In this document: positions 18,891-27,972 of the stretch, piece by piece
How the letters are laid out: every line of letters begins with the position of its first letter
Position numbering within the stretch: the first letter of the stretch is position 1
DNA from: JAWVFM01 sp963843315
Lineage (GTDB): Bacteria; Actinomycetota; Thermoleophilia; Solirubrobacterales; 70-9
NCBI GenBank assembly: GCA_963843315.1
Contig: CAWJJU010000005.1
Coordinates: 124,001-188,000 of the forward strand
Length of the DNA stretch: 64,000 nt
Reading direction: 5' to 3'
Notes under the pieces: generated by a model
The model's input: only the letters and a program-made list of their open reading frames with translations
Databases searched by the model: none
Told to the model about the DNA's origin: nothing
Made by a program: the position numbers and the translations under genes

Positions 18891-18976
18891 TTCGAGTCTC
18901 CTTTGCCTAGGTCTCCGGGGGTCGCGGCACCCTACCCGGCGGCCTGCTTAGTTGCTCGTGAGGCGTAACTCCTACG

Positions 18977-19987
18977 ATGTCGCCGGTGAGCAGGATTCAA
19001 CGACCGGCCTCGCGGGCCGGCATCGCAATGGCAACGGCAATCGCGGCAGGGGCACTCGTGGCGGGCTGCGGATCCTCGGGCTCGTCGAGCACGACCGGGT
19101 CTTCCTCCGCCGACTCCTTCCCCGCGGTCGATGGGCGCTCTCTCGATGAGATCCTCGCGAGCGAGAAGCACTCGCAGGTGGCCATCTCGCCGACCGGCGA
19201 GGTGTTCCAGATCGGCAAGGACCGCTTCGCCTTCGGCATCTTCCAGGTCGACAACTCGCAGGTCGCCAACTCCGACGTGGCCCTCTACGCGCAGCCCGTG
19301 AAGGGCGGCAAGGTCATCGGCCCGTTCCCGGCCTCCTACCAGTCGCTCGCCACGGACGCGAAGTACGAGTCGAAGACAACGCAGGCCGACCCCGACGCGG
19401 CCAAGGGCTTCTACGTCACCAACATCCCGCTCGACAAGGGCGGCCCCTGGAACATGGTCGCGCTGATCCGCGCAGATGGCAAGACGACCGCCGCTCGCCT
19501 GAACACCTCGGTGATCGTGGGCAAGCCCAACCGCATCCCGCAGGTCGGCCAGACCCCGCCCGACATCCACACGCCAACCGCTGCCGAGGTCAACGGCGAC
19601 CTCGCGAAGATCGACACCCGCCAGCCGAACGACGACATGCACAAGCTCGACTTCGCCGACGTCGTCGGCAAGCAGCCCGTGGTGCTGCTGTTCGCGACGC
19701 CGGCCCTGTGCCAGAGCCGCGTGTGCGGGCCGGTCGTGGACGTCGCCGAGCAGGTGGAGCACGAGCCCTCCAGCAAGGGCGTCGCCTTCATCCACCAGGA
19801 GGTCTACAACAACAACAACGCCTCCGACGGAATTCGCCCGCAGCTCCAGGCGTTTGGGCTTCAGACCGAGCCGTGGCTCTTCGTGTTCGACAAGTCCGGG
19901 AAGGTCTCGACCCGGATCGAGGGCGCGTTCAGCGTTCCGGAGCTCGAGGCAGCCGTCAAGAAGGTCGCACCCAGCTCGTCGGGCTGA
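18977..19987 (+). CDS. Predicted lipoprotein with C-terminal thioredoxin-like region
   Basis: A 336-residue exported protein. The signal peptide ends in the lipobox ALVAGCGSS (Cys about 31), followed by a Ser/Thr-rich linker. The middle has DRFAFGIFQVDNSQVANSDV and PFPASYQSLATDAKYESKTT with beta-sandwich character. The last 120 residues look thioredoxin-like (VVGKQPVVLLFATPALCQSR VCGPVVDVAEQ, with two Cys separated by four residues, then PWLFVFDKSGKVSTRIEGAF). The Cys pair is not a canonical CxxC, so redox activity is uncertain. The protein is probably anchored to the outer face of the membrane. Confidence 0.75.
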   Translation: MSPVSRIQRPASRAGIAMATAIAAGALVAGCGSSGSSSTTGSSSADSFPAVDGRSLDEILASEKHSQVAISPTGEVFQIGKDRFAFGIFQVDNSQVANSDVALYAQPVKGGKVIGPFPASYQSLATDAKYESKTTQADPDAAKGFYVTNIPLDKGGPWNMVALIRADGKTTAARLNTSVIVGKPNRIPQVGQTPPDIHTPTAAEVNGDLAKIDTRQPNDDMHKLDFADVVGKQPVVLLFATPALCQSRVCGPVVDVAEQVEHEPSSKGVAFIHQEVYNNNNASDGIRPQLQAFGLQTEPWLFVFDKSGKVSTRIEGAFSVPELEAAVKKVAPSSSG

Positions 19988-20209
19988 GCCCCTAGGCCGA
20001 TTCGGCCGACTCGGCCGGGCGCAGGGGCCGGTAGCCATGGCAGTCCCCGGGAGCCGCTCGTGCACCCTCGCACGTGCATCCCGTCCGGGCTCGGACTAGA
20101 ACGCCGGAAAGCGGGCCTTGTCTGGCGCTATCCGACAGCCCGCGGCGGGTAGCTGTCAAGCTGAACGGTGGGTTCGGAAGACGGGCGAGATCGGAAAGGA
20201 GCCGTACAC

Positions 20210-21076
20210 ATGAAGCTGGGAATCGGGCTGCCAAACGCGGTGGCGGGAACGACGGGCGCGCAGCTGCGCGACTTCGCGAAGGCCGCGGACGACGCCGGCT
20301 TCTCCTCGCTCGGGACCATCGACCGGATCGCCTACGGCAACTTCGAGCCCCTGATGGCCCTCTCCGCCGCCGCGGCGGTCACCGAGCGCATCGGCCTGGC
20401 CACGACGGTCATGCTCGGCCCGCTACGCGGAAACGCAGCGCTGGTCGCCAAGCAGGTCCTCTCACTCGACGCCATCGCCGGCGGCGGCCGCGCGACCCTC
20501 GGCATCGCGATCGGCCAGCGCGAGGACGACTACGAGATCAGCGGCGTGCCGCTCTCCGAGCGCGGCGCCTGGCTCGACGCGGGTCTGGAGAAGATCCGCA
20601 AGGTCTGGGCCGGGGACGGCGAGAACGAGGCCAAGGTCGGCCCACCGCAGACGAACGGCGGTCCCTCGCTGGTGGTCGGAGGCACGGTCGACGCCGCCTT
20701 CGAGCGCGCTGCTCGCTGGGGGGACGGATGGATCATGGGTGGCGGCCCGCCCGATTACTTCGCGGAGTCGATGCCGAAGCTCGACGCCGCCTGGGAGAAG
20801 GCCGGGCGCGACGGCGAGCCGCGCCGCATGGCACTCGGTTACTTCTCGCTGGGCGAGAGCGCCCGCGAGAACGCCGACGACTACCTCAAGACCTACTACG
20901 CCTGGCTGGGCGACGAGGTGGCCGGAATGATCGCCTCGAGCGCCGTAACCGACGCCGACGGCGTCAAGGAGCGCATGGCCGCCTTCGAGGAGGCGGGGGT
21001 GGGCGAGCTCATCCTCTTCCCGTCCTCGGGTGATCCGGAGCAGGTTGAGCTGCTCGCGCAGGCAGCCGGGCTGTAG
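20210..21076 (+). CDS. LLM-class (F420-dependent) flavin oxidoreductase
   Basis: A 288-residue luciferase-like monooxygenase-fold protein of the actinobacterial F420-dependent type. It starts MKLGIGLPNAVAGTTGAQLR and shows the TIM-barrel motifs FSSLGTIDRIAYGNFEPLMA, RIGLATTVMLGPLRGNAALV, ATLGIAIGQREDDYEISGVP and GWIMGGGPPDYF. The ATG at 20210 is preceded by a good ribosome site, GGAAAGGA, 7 bases upstream, which decides the start. It stands alone. The reaction is unknown; the family uses reduced F420 or FMN. Confidence 0.88.
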   Translation: MKLGIGLPNAVAGTTGAQLRDFAKAADDAGFSSLGTIDRIAYGNFEPLMALSAAAAVTERIGLATTVMLGPLRGNAALVAKQVLSLDAIAGGGRATLGIAIGQREDDYEISGVPLSERGAWLDAGLEKIRKVWAGDGENEAKVGPPQTNGGPSLVVGGTVDAAFERAARWGDGWIMGGGPPDYFAESMPKLDAAWEKAGRDGEPRRMALGYFSLGESARENADDYLKTYYAWLGDEVAGMIASSAVTDADGVKERMAAFEEAGVGELILFPSSGDPEQVELLAQAAGL

Positions 21077-21160
21077 GCCCGAACGCCTGCGGGAGGCAAG
21101 AAACCGTCCTGAGGTCGCGATTCGCTCAATTGCGGCGCCGTGGATGCCGATGGATGATTG

Positions 21161-22902
<1,742 letters not shown>

Positions 22903-22948
22903 CCCGTTTCTCGCAACCCGTCTCCTCAGCCCGTAGGGTGTCGACCCG

Positions 22949-24634
22949 ATGTGGTTCGGGAAGCGAATGCTGGTGATCGGCTCGGTGGCCTGCCTGTGCG
23001 GCGCGGTCGAGCTGGTCGCCGTGGCCACGGCCAGGTCGACGACGACGTTGTTCTCGTCGAGCACGCCGGGCGTCGCCTCGTCGGTTCCCGCCGTCCCGGG
23101 CGGGGTCTGTGCGGTCACGATCACCGCAGAGGGCGGACAGGGTGGTAGCGCGCACACGCCAGGCGAGACGACCGGCGGTGACGGCGCGTCGGTGACGGCG
23201 CGTTTCGCCGTGAGCCCCGGCGACGAGCTGCACGCACTGGTCGGAGGCGCCGGCGGCGACGATTCGACCGGCGTCGGTGGCATCGGCGGTGGCGGTGGCG
23301 GCGGCTTCGGCGCCGCAGGCGGTGGCGGGGCCTCGGTCGTGTGGACCGACGCCCAGCAGCCGCTCGTCGTGGCGGGCGCCGGTGGCGGCGCCATCGGCGG
23401 GCACGCGGGCGGCGCCGGTGGGCTCCTCGGCCAGGCCGGCGGCGACGGCGCCAACAACTCGAGCGGCGCCAACGCCGGCAAGGGCGGCAAGGCGAGCGGA
23501 ACCGGCGGCGACGGCGGCAACGGCGGACTCGACGCCGGCGGCGGCGGCGGCGGCGGCGTCGGCACCGGTGGTGCGGGTGCCGATACGTCCAATCACTTCC
23601 GTAAGGGTGGAGCCGGCGGTGACGGCAACGGAACCACCACCGGCGGCGGTGGCGGCTCCGGGGGCAGCCAACACGACTCCGGCAACGCCGGCGGCACGCC
23701 GCCGGGCACGGGCAGCGGCGGCACGGGCGGCTTCGCGGACGGCGGGATCGGGGTCGCCCCCGGCGGTGACGGCGCGGACGCCCCCGAGGCAAGCGCGGGC
23801 ACCGGTGGCGCAGGCGGCATTGGCTTCGGCGGCGGCGGCGGCGCCGGCTTCGGCCCCAGCGGGGGGTCCGCCGGCGGTGGGGCCGGGTACGGGGGCGGGG
23901 GCGGCGCCGGGGGCGACAGCGGCGGCAGTGGCGGCGGCGGTTCCTCGTTTGCTGCGGCGGGTGCCCTGTCGTCGTCGTCGGCCGCGACGGGAACCGGCGA
24001 CGGTCAGGTGACCATCACCTACGACCCGACGGCGGATGCCTGCCCGGACACGACCGATCCGGGCGTGACGCTGACGACCCCGCCTGAGGGCGCGGTCTAC
24101 ACGCAGGGTCAGTCGGTGGCGGCTGACTTCGAGTGCTCGGACTCGGGCGGGTCCGGGCTCGCATCATGCGTGGGAACCGCGGCCGATGGGTCCGCGGTGG
24201 ACACCTCGACCCTGGGAGGTCACGAGTTCACCGTCACCGCCACCGACGGGGCGGCAAACACCACCGTGGTGACGCACTCCTACACGGTGAACCCCGCGCC
24301 CGACACCACGCCACCTAAGACGACAATCGACAAGGGACCCGCCAAGAAGACCTTCTCGAAGAGCGCGACCTTCAAGTTCAGCTCGAGCGAAACCGGGTCC
24401 ACCTTCTCCTGCGCCGTCGACAAGAAGCCTCGAGCCAAGTGCAGGTCGCCACTGCGCGTGACGAAGCTCAATCCTGGCAAGCACAAATTCAGCGTCGTCG
24501 CCACCGACCGCGCCGGCAACCCGGACCCCTCACCCGCGACCTACTCCTGGAAGGTCAAGAAGAGGCGCAGGCACCACCGCTCGGTGTTGTGGTCACGCGC
24601 AGCTCAGGCGATGCATCCCTCGGTCAAGCCATAA
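22949..24634 (+). CDS. Glycine-rich exported protein with C-terminal Ig-like region
   Basis: A 561-residue protein of low complexity. A signal peptide or N-terminal anchor (MLVIGSVACLCGAVELVAVA) is followed by a short beta region (CAVTITAEGGQGG, VTARFAVSPGDELHALVGGA), then about 250 residues of Gly-rich sequence with GG[AGD] runs, then two Ig/HYR-like stretches (DPGVTLTTPPEGAVYTQGQS, FTVTATDGAANTTVVTHSYT; FKFSSSETGSTFSCAVDKKP, KFSVVATDRAGNPDPSPATY). It resembles bacterial glycine-rich surface proteins; the name PE_PGRS does not apply because no PE domain is present. It lies 11 bases before the tRNA gene that hosts the island. Probable surface or extracellular role. Confidence 0.75.
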   Translation: MWFGKRMLVIGSVACLCGAVELVAVATARSTTTLFSSSTPGVASSVPAVPGGVCAVTITAEGGQGGSAHTPGETTGGDGASVTARFAVSPGDELHALVGGAGGDDSTGVGGIGGGGGGGFGAAGGGGASVVWTDAQQPLVVAGAGGGAIGGHAGGAGGLLGQAGGDGANNSSGANAGKGGKASGTGGDGGNGGLDAGGGGGGGVGTGGAGADTSNHFRKGGAGGDGNGTTTGGGGGSGGSQHDSGNAGGTPPGTGSGGTGGFADGGIGVAPGGDGADAPEASAGTGGAGGIGFGGGGGAGFGPSGGSAGGGAGYGGGGGAGGDSGGSGGGGSSFAAAGALSSSSAATGTGDGQVTITYDPTADACPDTTDPGVTLTTPPEGAVYTQGQSVAADFECSDSGGSGLASCVGTAADGSAVDTSTLGGHEFTVTATDGAANTTVVTHSYTVNPAPDTTPPKTTIDKGPAKKTFSKSATFKFSSSETGSTFSCAVDKKPRAKCRSPLRVTKLNPGKHKFSVVATDRAGNPDPSPATYSWKVKKRRRHHRSVLWSRAAQAMHPSVKP

Positions 24635-24644
24635 TCGGCCCTCC

Positions 24645-24718
24645 GGGCCGGTAGCTCAGCTGGTTAGAGCAGCGGACTCATAATCCGTCGGTCGGTGGTT
24701 CGAGCCCACCCCGGCCCA
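24645..24718 (+). tRNA. tRNA with anticodon CAT (elongator Met or Ile2)
   Basis: A 74-nucleotide cloverleaf. Acceptor GGGCCGG pairs with CCGGCCC, discriminator A. D arm GCTC...GAGC. Anticodon stem GCGGA/TCCGT has loop CTCATAA, giving anticodon CAT. T arm GGTGG TTCGAGC CCACC. CCA is not encoded. CAT may be read as Met or, if modified to lysidine, Ile; the sequence alone does not decide. Its 3' 42 bases are repeated at 32182-32223, marking it as the insertion site of the island. Confidence 0.95.
24677..24718 (+). repeat. attL: 42-base direct repeat (3' half of tRNA-CAT)
   Basis: From the anticodon-loop CTCATAA to the discriminator base, identical over 42 bases to 32182-32223 in the same orientation. 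The tRNA is complete on this side. This is the usual footprint of a tRNA-targeting integrative element. Confidence 0.93.
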
Positions 24719-24721
24719 CTA

Positions 24722-24749
24722 CGAAAGCCCCGCTAGACCGGGGTTTTCG
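24722..24749 (+). terminator. Rho-independent-type terminator after the tRNA
   Basis: An 11-base stem, CGAAAGCCCCG (24722-24732) with CGGGGTTTTCG (24739-24749), one G-T pair, 6-base loop. It ends the tRNA transcript and lies on the island side of attL. The following stretch to about 24898 holds no gene I can support. Confidence 0.75.
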
Positions 24750-24898
24750 TCTTTGTGGGTCTCAACTTGGCCCCAAACGTGGCCCCACTGCGTGGCGACT
24801 AAGGTGGAACGCGGCGCGGCCTTGCGGGGTGTCTTGCAACTCTCCCGTGGCCGCGCCTCTATTTGTTCTCGCCGCGCGGATCCAGGGAGGCAACCATT

Positions 24899-24918
24899 CT
24901 GCTTTGCATGGAAAGCAG
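24899..24918 (+). repeat. Array end site, left: CTGCTTT-type arms with spacer GCATGG
   Basis: Seven-base inverted arms CTGCTTT (24899-24905) and AAAGCAG (24912-24918) flank the hexamer GCATGG. The arms match the internal cassette sites but the spacer differs (GCATGG instead of GGACGA). A counterpart in opposite orientation lies at 31570-31585, so the two bracket the array. Confidence 0.6.
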
Positions 24919-24970
24919 CAGGTTGTCGTTGGCAGCGCTGCTGCCAGGTGCGCGCGATTAGCCTGCGCCT

Positions 24971-25186
24971 ATGACGGCCGCTGCGTTGATGGGCCCGATT
25001 CTGTTTGGGGCGGGGTTCTACGCACTCGGAGTGCGGCGTTCCAGCAAGGCGCTGCGCGTCCTCGGCGTGTTCCTGATGATCGCGACGCTGCCGATCTCTT
25101 CGCCGCGGCGATTCTGTCTCTTCCGGCGAGTAGTCCAGAGCGGGACGCGCTTTGGACGAGAAGCGACTGGGTGTCAGCCTGGCTAG
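24971..25186 (+). CDS. Small predicted membrane protein, probably frameshifted
   Basis: A 71-residue frame with two hydrophobic segments (ALMGPILFGAGFYALGV, VLGVFLMIATLP). After about residue 41 the sequence loses protein-like character (ISSPRRFCLFRRVVQSGTRF), while another frame from the same point reads DLFAAAILSLPASSPERDAL and WTRSDWVSAWLDREKSQ, which fits better. A one-base error near 25094 is therefore likely. The real product would then be a small membrane protein of about 75-80 residues or more. No family recognised. It is the first unit inside the array; a cassette-like site at 25148-25165 overlaps its 3' part. Confidence 0.45.
   Translation: MTAAALMGPILFGAGFYALGVRRSSKALRVLGVFLMIATLPISSPRRFCLFRRVVQSGTRFGREATGCQPG
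25148..25165 (+). repeat. Cassette site A (variant)
   Basis: CGCTTTGGACGAGAAGCG: 5-base arms CGCTT/AAGCG around TGGACGAG. It differs from the other sites by one base in the right arm (GAG for GAA). The outer pair C-G is compensatory relative to T-A in other copies. It lies within coding-like sequence. Confidence 0.5.
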
Positions 25187-25203
25187 ACCGTGAGAAGTCC
25201 CAG

Positions 25204-25431
25204 CTAGTCCTCATGCCGGTCGGCGTCGGGCGGCTTCGGAGATCCGAGACTGCCCAATCGCTCGCGAGTACCCGGTATTGCCGCAACGAGGATCGAGACA
25301 ACGAGAACGGCCACGACGAGGTTGCCACGCCGTTTCCGAAAGACGAGAAATGCAATGAGCGACAGGAGGGCGACCGCCAAGACCCCGAGCCAGGCCTTCC
25401 GTCCCCATTGGCTCGGAACAACGACACCCAC
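25204..25431 (-). CDS. Small two-helix membrane protein
   Basis: A 75-residue frame from GTG 25431. Two hydrophobic helices (WLGVLAVALLSLIAFLVF and LVVAVLVVSILVAAIP) are separated by a basic turn KRRGN, with a charged C-terminal tail (GTRERLGSLGSPKPPDADRH). The positive loop suggests both ends face outside by the positive-inside rule. No family recognised. It occupies the unit between site A and site B, on the strand opposite to the sites. Support is the strong hydrophobic periodicity; there is no obvious ribosome site. Confidence 0.5.
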   Translation of the reverse strand: MGVVVPSQWGRKAWLGVLAVALLSLIAFLVFRKRRGNLVVAVLVVSILVAAIPGTRERLGSLGSPKPPDADRHED

Positions 25432-25473
25432 ACAGGACCAGGATAGATCCCGTCGGACAGTCTGCTCTGTAGC

Positions 25474-25489
25474 GCTTTGGACGAAAAGC
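25474..25489 (+). repeat. Cassette site B
   Basis: GCTTTGGACGAAAAGC: arms GCTTT (25474-25478) and AAAGC (25485-25489), spacer GGACGA. It forms the left boundary of duplicated copy 1. The base before the arm is C here but T in the equivalent site G, showing that the left flank belongs to the neighbouring unit. Confidence 0.75.
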
Positions 25490-25533
25490 AGATCAAAGTG
25501 CCTTAGGCGTTCGCGCCTGGCCCAGGCCCTGCT

Positions 25534-26159
25534 TTACGGGCAGGGAAGAGGGACAGCGCGTGCAGCATCCGAAAGCGAGACCGGCATCTTCTCTCGGAAC
25601 GGTTGTGGCTGACGACAACCATTGACGATCACGAAGTGGGGCCGAAGGCTCGCGGCCTGGTCGGGGCTCAGTCGTAGATCCCACACATTGCTATTTCCCC
25701 GAACCCGAACTCGTTGCCGTCGGCGGCCACGAACGGACACGTAATTGACTCCGTCCGGAAGCGCACCGCTTAACACCAAGCGTCCAGCGCCGTCTCTGAA
25801 GGAGCCGTAGACGAGACCCTTGCGTGCCGCGAAGACCCGATTGCAGCCCCCGCCGTTGCGACTCATCTGACAGAGGAATTCCGGCCCAGGAACCAGCCAG
25901 ATCTTCGGACCACCGTGGTCTCGGGCCGAGCGCGCATCCCTGGCTGGAGGTGGTAGCTCCGCGGGACGTGTCTGATTTGGATTCTGATTTGTCGAGTGAG
26001 GTGGTCGTCCCCGTCTCGTGGTGTGCGCAGGAGGCCGAAATACTTGGCGGAGTTCGGGACGCGCTGATGGGCGCTGTCAGCGCTAGCGGTGCCGAAAGCG
26101 AAAGTAAGAAGGACCGTCGCACCAGTCCCAGCAAGTTCAAACCATCGCCTCATACCCAC
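25534..26159 (-). CDS. Secreted protein of unknown function, frameshifted copy
   Basis: Same protein as the intact 208-residue copy at 30323-30949. The N-terminal part has a signal peptide (RRWFELAGTGATVLLTFAFG then TASA before DSAHQR), and the remainder contains VPGPEFLCQMSRNGGGCNRV, FAARKGLVYGSFRDGAGRLV and LSGALPDGVNYVSVRGRRRQ. One base is missing in a homopolymer at 25938-25940 (three bases against four in the other copy), splitting it into frames 25863-26159 and 25534-25866. This may be sequencing error or real decay. Function unknown; the pattern of a GGGCNR motif followed by beta-rich sequence is like other small exported Thermoleophilia-type proteins. Confidence 0.65.
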
Positions 26160-26187
26160 GCTGAGACTAGCCTTGGCGATTTGTGTC

Positions 26188-26203
26188 GCTTTGGACGAAA
26201 AGC
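26188..26203 (+). repeat. Cassette site C
   Basis: GCTTTGGACGAAAAGC, followed by AG. It is the right boundary of duplicated copy 1: bases to its left match the flank of site F, bases to its right do not. The next 170 bases hold no supported gene before the start at 26333. Confidence 0.75.
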
Positions 26204-26332
26204 AGCTGACTCGCGGCTAAGGGATCGGGCAGTCGAAGCGCAATAACGAGGGGTGGCCCACTTCCGCCGGCCTTGGTACCGCCCCGCCTAAGCCGTCGAT
26301 AGTGCCCGGCGCGGCGTGTATCAATCGAACGA

Positions 26333-27095
26333 GTGGAGCCGCCGGATAGATCAGAGACTGCGCGCCGCCTCGTCGCCATGACGAAGCCGTTCTTTCCGGT
26401 GCGGATTCCGCCGATGGATGACCCGATTTGGGCCGTCGTGTCGAACGCTCTCATCGTGCGCATGACGGCGACCGTCGAGGCAATCCTCCACCTGCGCACC
26501 CTCGACCGCGCAGCCGATGAAGTCGTTCTCGGGCGGAGTCTCTACGACCATGCCACCACCTTCGCTTGGCTCTCCTCCGACAGCGGGTCCGAGCGGCTCG
26601 ATCAGTTCCTCTTGAGCGACGCCGTAGAGCGGTTGAAGTTCGGTAATGAGTGCGCGGCCATCGGCATCAACATGCTCGAAGCCGAGACGCGCGCGCACTT
26701 CGAGGGCATCCGCGACACGCACGAGAAGAAGATGCCGCCCCTCGAACAGCGAGCGCGGCAAGCCGACAAGGATTGGGGCGCGATGTTGCCCGAGTACGGG
26801 GATGCGCCGTTCCTGCACCTACTTCGGGCAGTACACCGCGTTCTACCGATACCAGAGCGGCCACGAACACCCGAGCACGATGGGGCTATTGGAGTTCTCC
26901 GAGGAACGGCCGGACGGGTCGATGCTCATCGGGATGGAGGAAGAGGAGGACGACGCCGTGCTCGGCAGCGTGGTGATCGCCTACCTATGGAGCTTGTGCA
27001 TCGCCGCCCGAACGCTCGGCTGGCCTGATGAGAAGGACATCACCGAGGTGTTCGTGCTCAGTCGCTTCGGACGAAAAGCGTATACCTGGCGCTAA
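26333..27095 (+). CDS. DUF5677-like protein (one frameshift)
   Basis: About 253 residues. The helical N-terminal part (VVSNALIVRMTATVEAILHL, DEVVLGRSLYDHATTFAWLS, DRSL-like charged core) and the later YFGQYTAFYRYQSGHEHPST (Tyr and His-x-His-Pro region) resemble the DUF5677 family of unknown function, often found in accessory and defence regions. The frame breaks near 26820, between FLH and YFGQY. The final residues SRFGRKAYTWR are encoded by cassette site D, so the site overlaps the stop region. Start GTG 26333 (ATG 26378 is an alternative). It converges with the next gene, their stop codons overlapping. Confidence 0.55.
27063..27080 (+). repeat. Cassette site D (variant with compensatory arm bases)
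   Basis: CGCTTCGGACGAAAAGCG: arms CGCTT (27063-27067) and AAGCG (27076-27080). The outer pair is C-G where others have T-A, so pairing is kept. It is read through as the C-terminus of the DUF5677-like protein. Confidence 0.65.
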
Positions 27096-27845
27096 GCCTC
27101 GACCGCCGGACGGGTTTCAGGCTCCGCCTTACCGGTGCCTGTTCCGAAGTCCCAGAACTCGATTGTTCGCCACCAGGACTCGGCCGGCCCCTCAAGTCGA
27201 TTCCACTCGTAGCTCATGCGGCGAATGCAGAGGTCGTCGTCAAGCCAGAGCACGACGTCGGCCGAGTCTCGAGTGACGGGGTATGGACCGGGACGCGTCC
27301 AGGGGAGTCGTCGGCTTGGTCGGGGCTTCGCATCCAAGTTCGCGAGGACCGCCCAGAACCCAGGGGTAGTCCTCCGAGGTGAGCTGCATCGAGTGGCGAT
27401 CAGCGTTGGTCCCCCGGATCTCCTCATGTTCGTCTGTTGGGTGCAGCGGGCGGTCGATTCTCGACAGAACCCCGAGTAACCAGAGAGGATGGTCGCCGGC
27501 CCGAACGTCGGGAAGCTCGATCCATTTCACCCACTCCCCTGCCTCCGCCTGCTCCCAGCGATTCGAGTCCTCGTAGCAGAACGTCTTTGGGTTGCGGGCT
27601 CGCCGAAAGAGCAAGCGAGACAGCATGGGGTGGCGACTGGCAGAGAGCCTGTAGTCGTGCTCGCTCACCCCGCGATCGCTCACCCACGCCCGGTTGTTTG
27701 CGAAGTCGGCTATTCCGACACCGGTTAGGTCGGCGGCGCCTGGGACCAGAGAGCCCCTCAGCTCGGCGAGCGCAAGCCGGCTCGTGCCTTGGCGAATAGT
27801 GGCCGACGCGGCGTCAGTGGCGGTTGGGCTGAGATCTTTGGCCAC
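27092..27845 (-). CDS. Cytosolic protein of unknown function (one frameshift)
   Basis: About 250 residues from GTG 27845. I recognise no family. The N-terminal part reads IRQGTSRLALAELRGSLVPG, WVSDRGVSEHDYRLSASRHP, KTFCYEDSNRWEQAEAGEWV and KWIELPDVRAGDHPLWLLGV. The frame breaks near 27365 (after SEDYP), and the continuation (WAVLANLDAKPRPSRRL, SADVVLWLDDDLCIRRMSYE, WWRTIEFWDFGTGTGKAEP) is Trp- and acid-rich like many immunity-type or SMI1-like accessory proteins. No signal peptide or membrane segment. It fills the unit between sites D and E on the opposite strand to the sites. Confidence 0.55.
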
Positions 27846-27897
27846 GACTGTCCTCCGAGGAGTTACGGGCGGAGATTATTGGACCGGCGCGGAACAA

Positions 27898-27925
27898 ATG
27901 CCTGCTTTGGACGAAAAGCAGGCGT
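27898..27925 (+). repeat. Cassette site E, best-preserved copy (28 bases)
   Basis: Eleven-base arms at 27898-27908 and 27915-27925 pair at 10 of 11 positions (perfect over the inner 8, CCTGCTTT with AAAGCAGG) around the spacer GGACGA (27909-27914). An 11-6-11 layout is the size of XerCD dif/pdif core sites, though the sequence is different. Confidence 0.75.
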
Positions 27926-27972
27926 TTCCGACGCCCCTCAAGACGCGGTGCGTTCTGCCGATGTAAGAGCAC

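Larger units (their letters stand above)
25474..26205 (-). repeat. Inverted duplicated cassette, copy 1 (732 bases)
   Basis: Nearly identical, in inverted orientation, to 30276-31009 (734 bases). The match begins exactly at the GCTTTGG of site B and ends with the AAAGCAG of site C; outside these the flanks are unrelated. I count two one-base length differences (CCC for GGGG-complement at 25938-25940; CC for CCC near 26171) and at least three substitutions, so the copies are distinct and not an exact assembly duplicate. Confidence 0.92.

Noticed and set aside
22949..24634. PE_PGRS protein
   Set aside because: There is Gly-rich sequence, but no PE domain and no mycobacterial context.
24753..24898. 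Remnant of an integrase gene next to attL
   Set aside because: Short frames in this stretch have no tyrosine or serine recombinase motif that I can see. It is left as non-coding.
25534..26159. Two separate genes (25534-25866 and 25863-26159)
   Set aside because: The intact copy at 30323-30949 shows they are one gene split by a one-base homopolymer difference.
27898..27925. The chromosomal dif site
   Set aside because: The layout is 11-6-11, but the arms do not resemble known actinobacterial dif arms (GATAAT...ATTATG type), and there are several copies rather than one.
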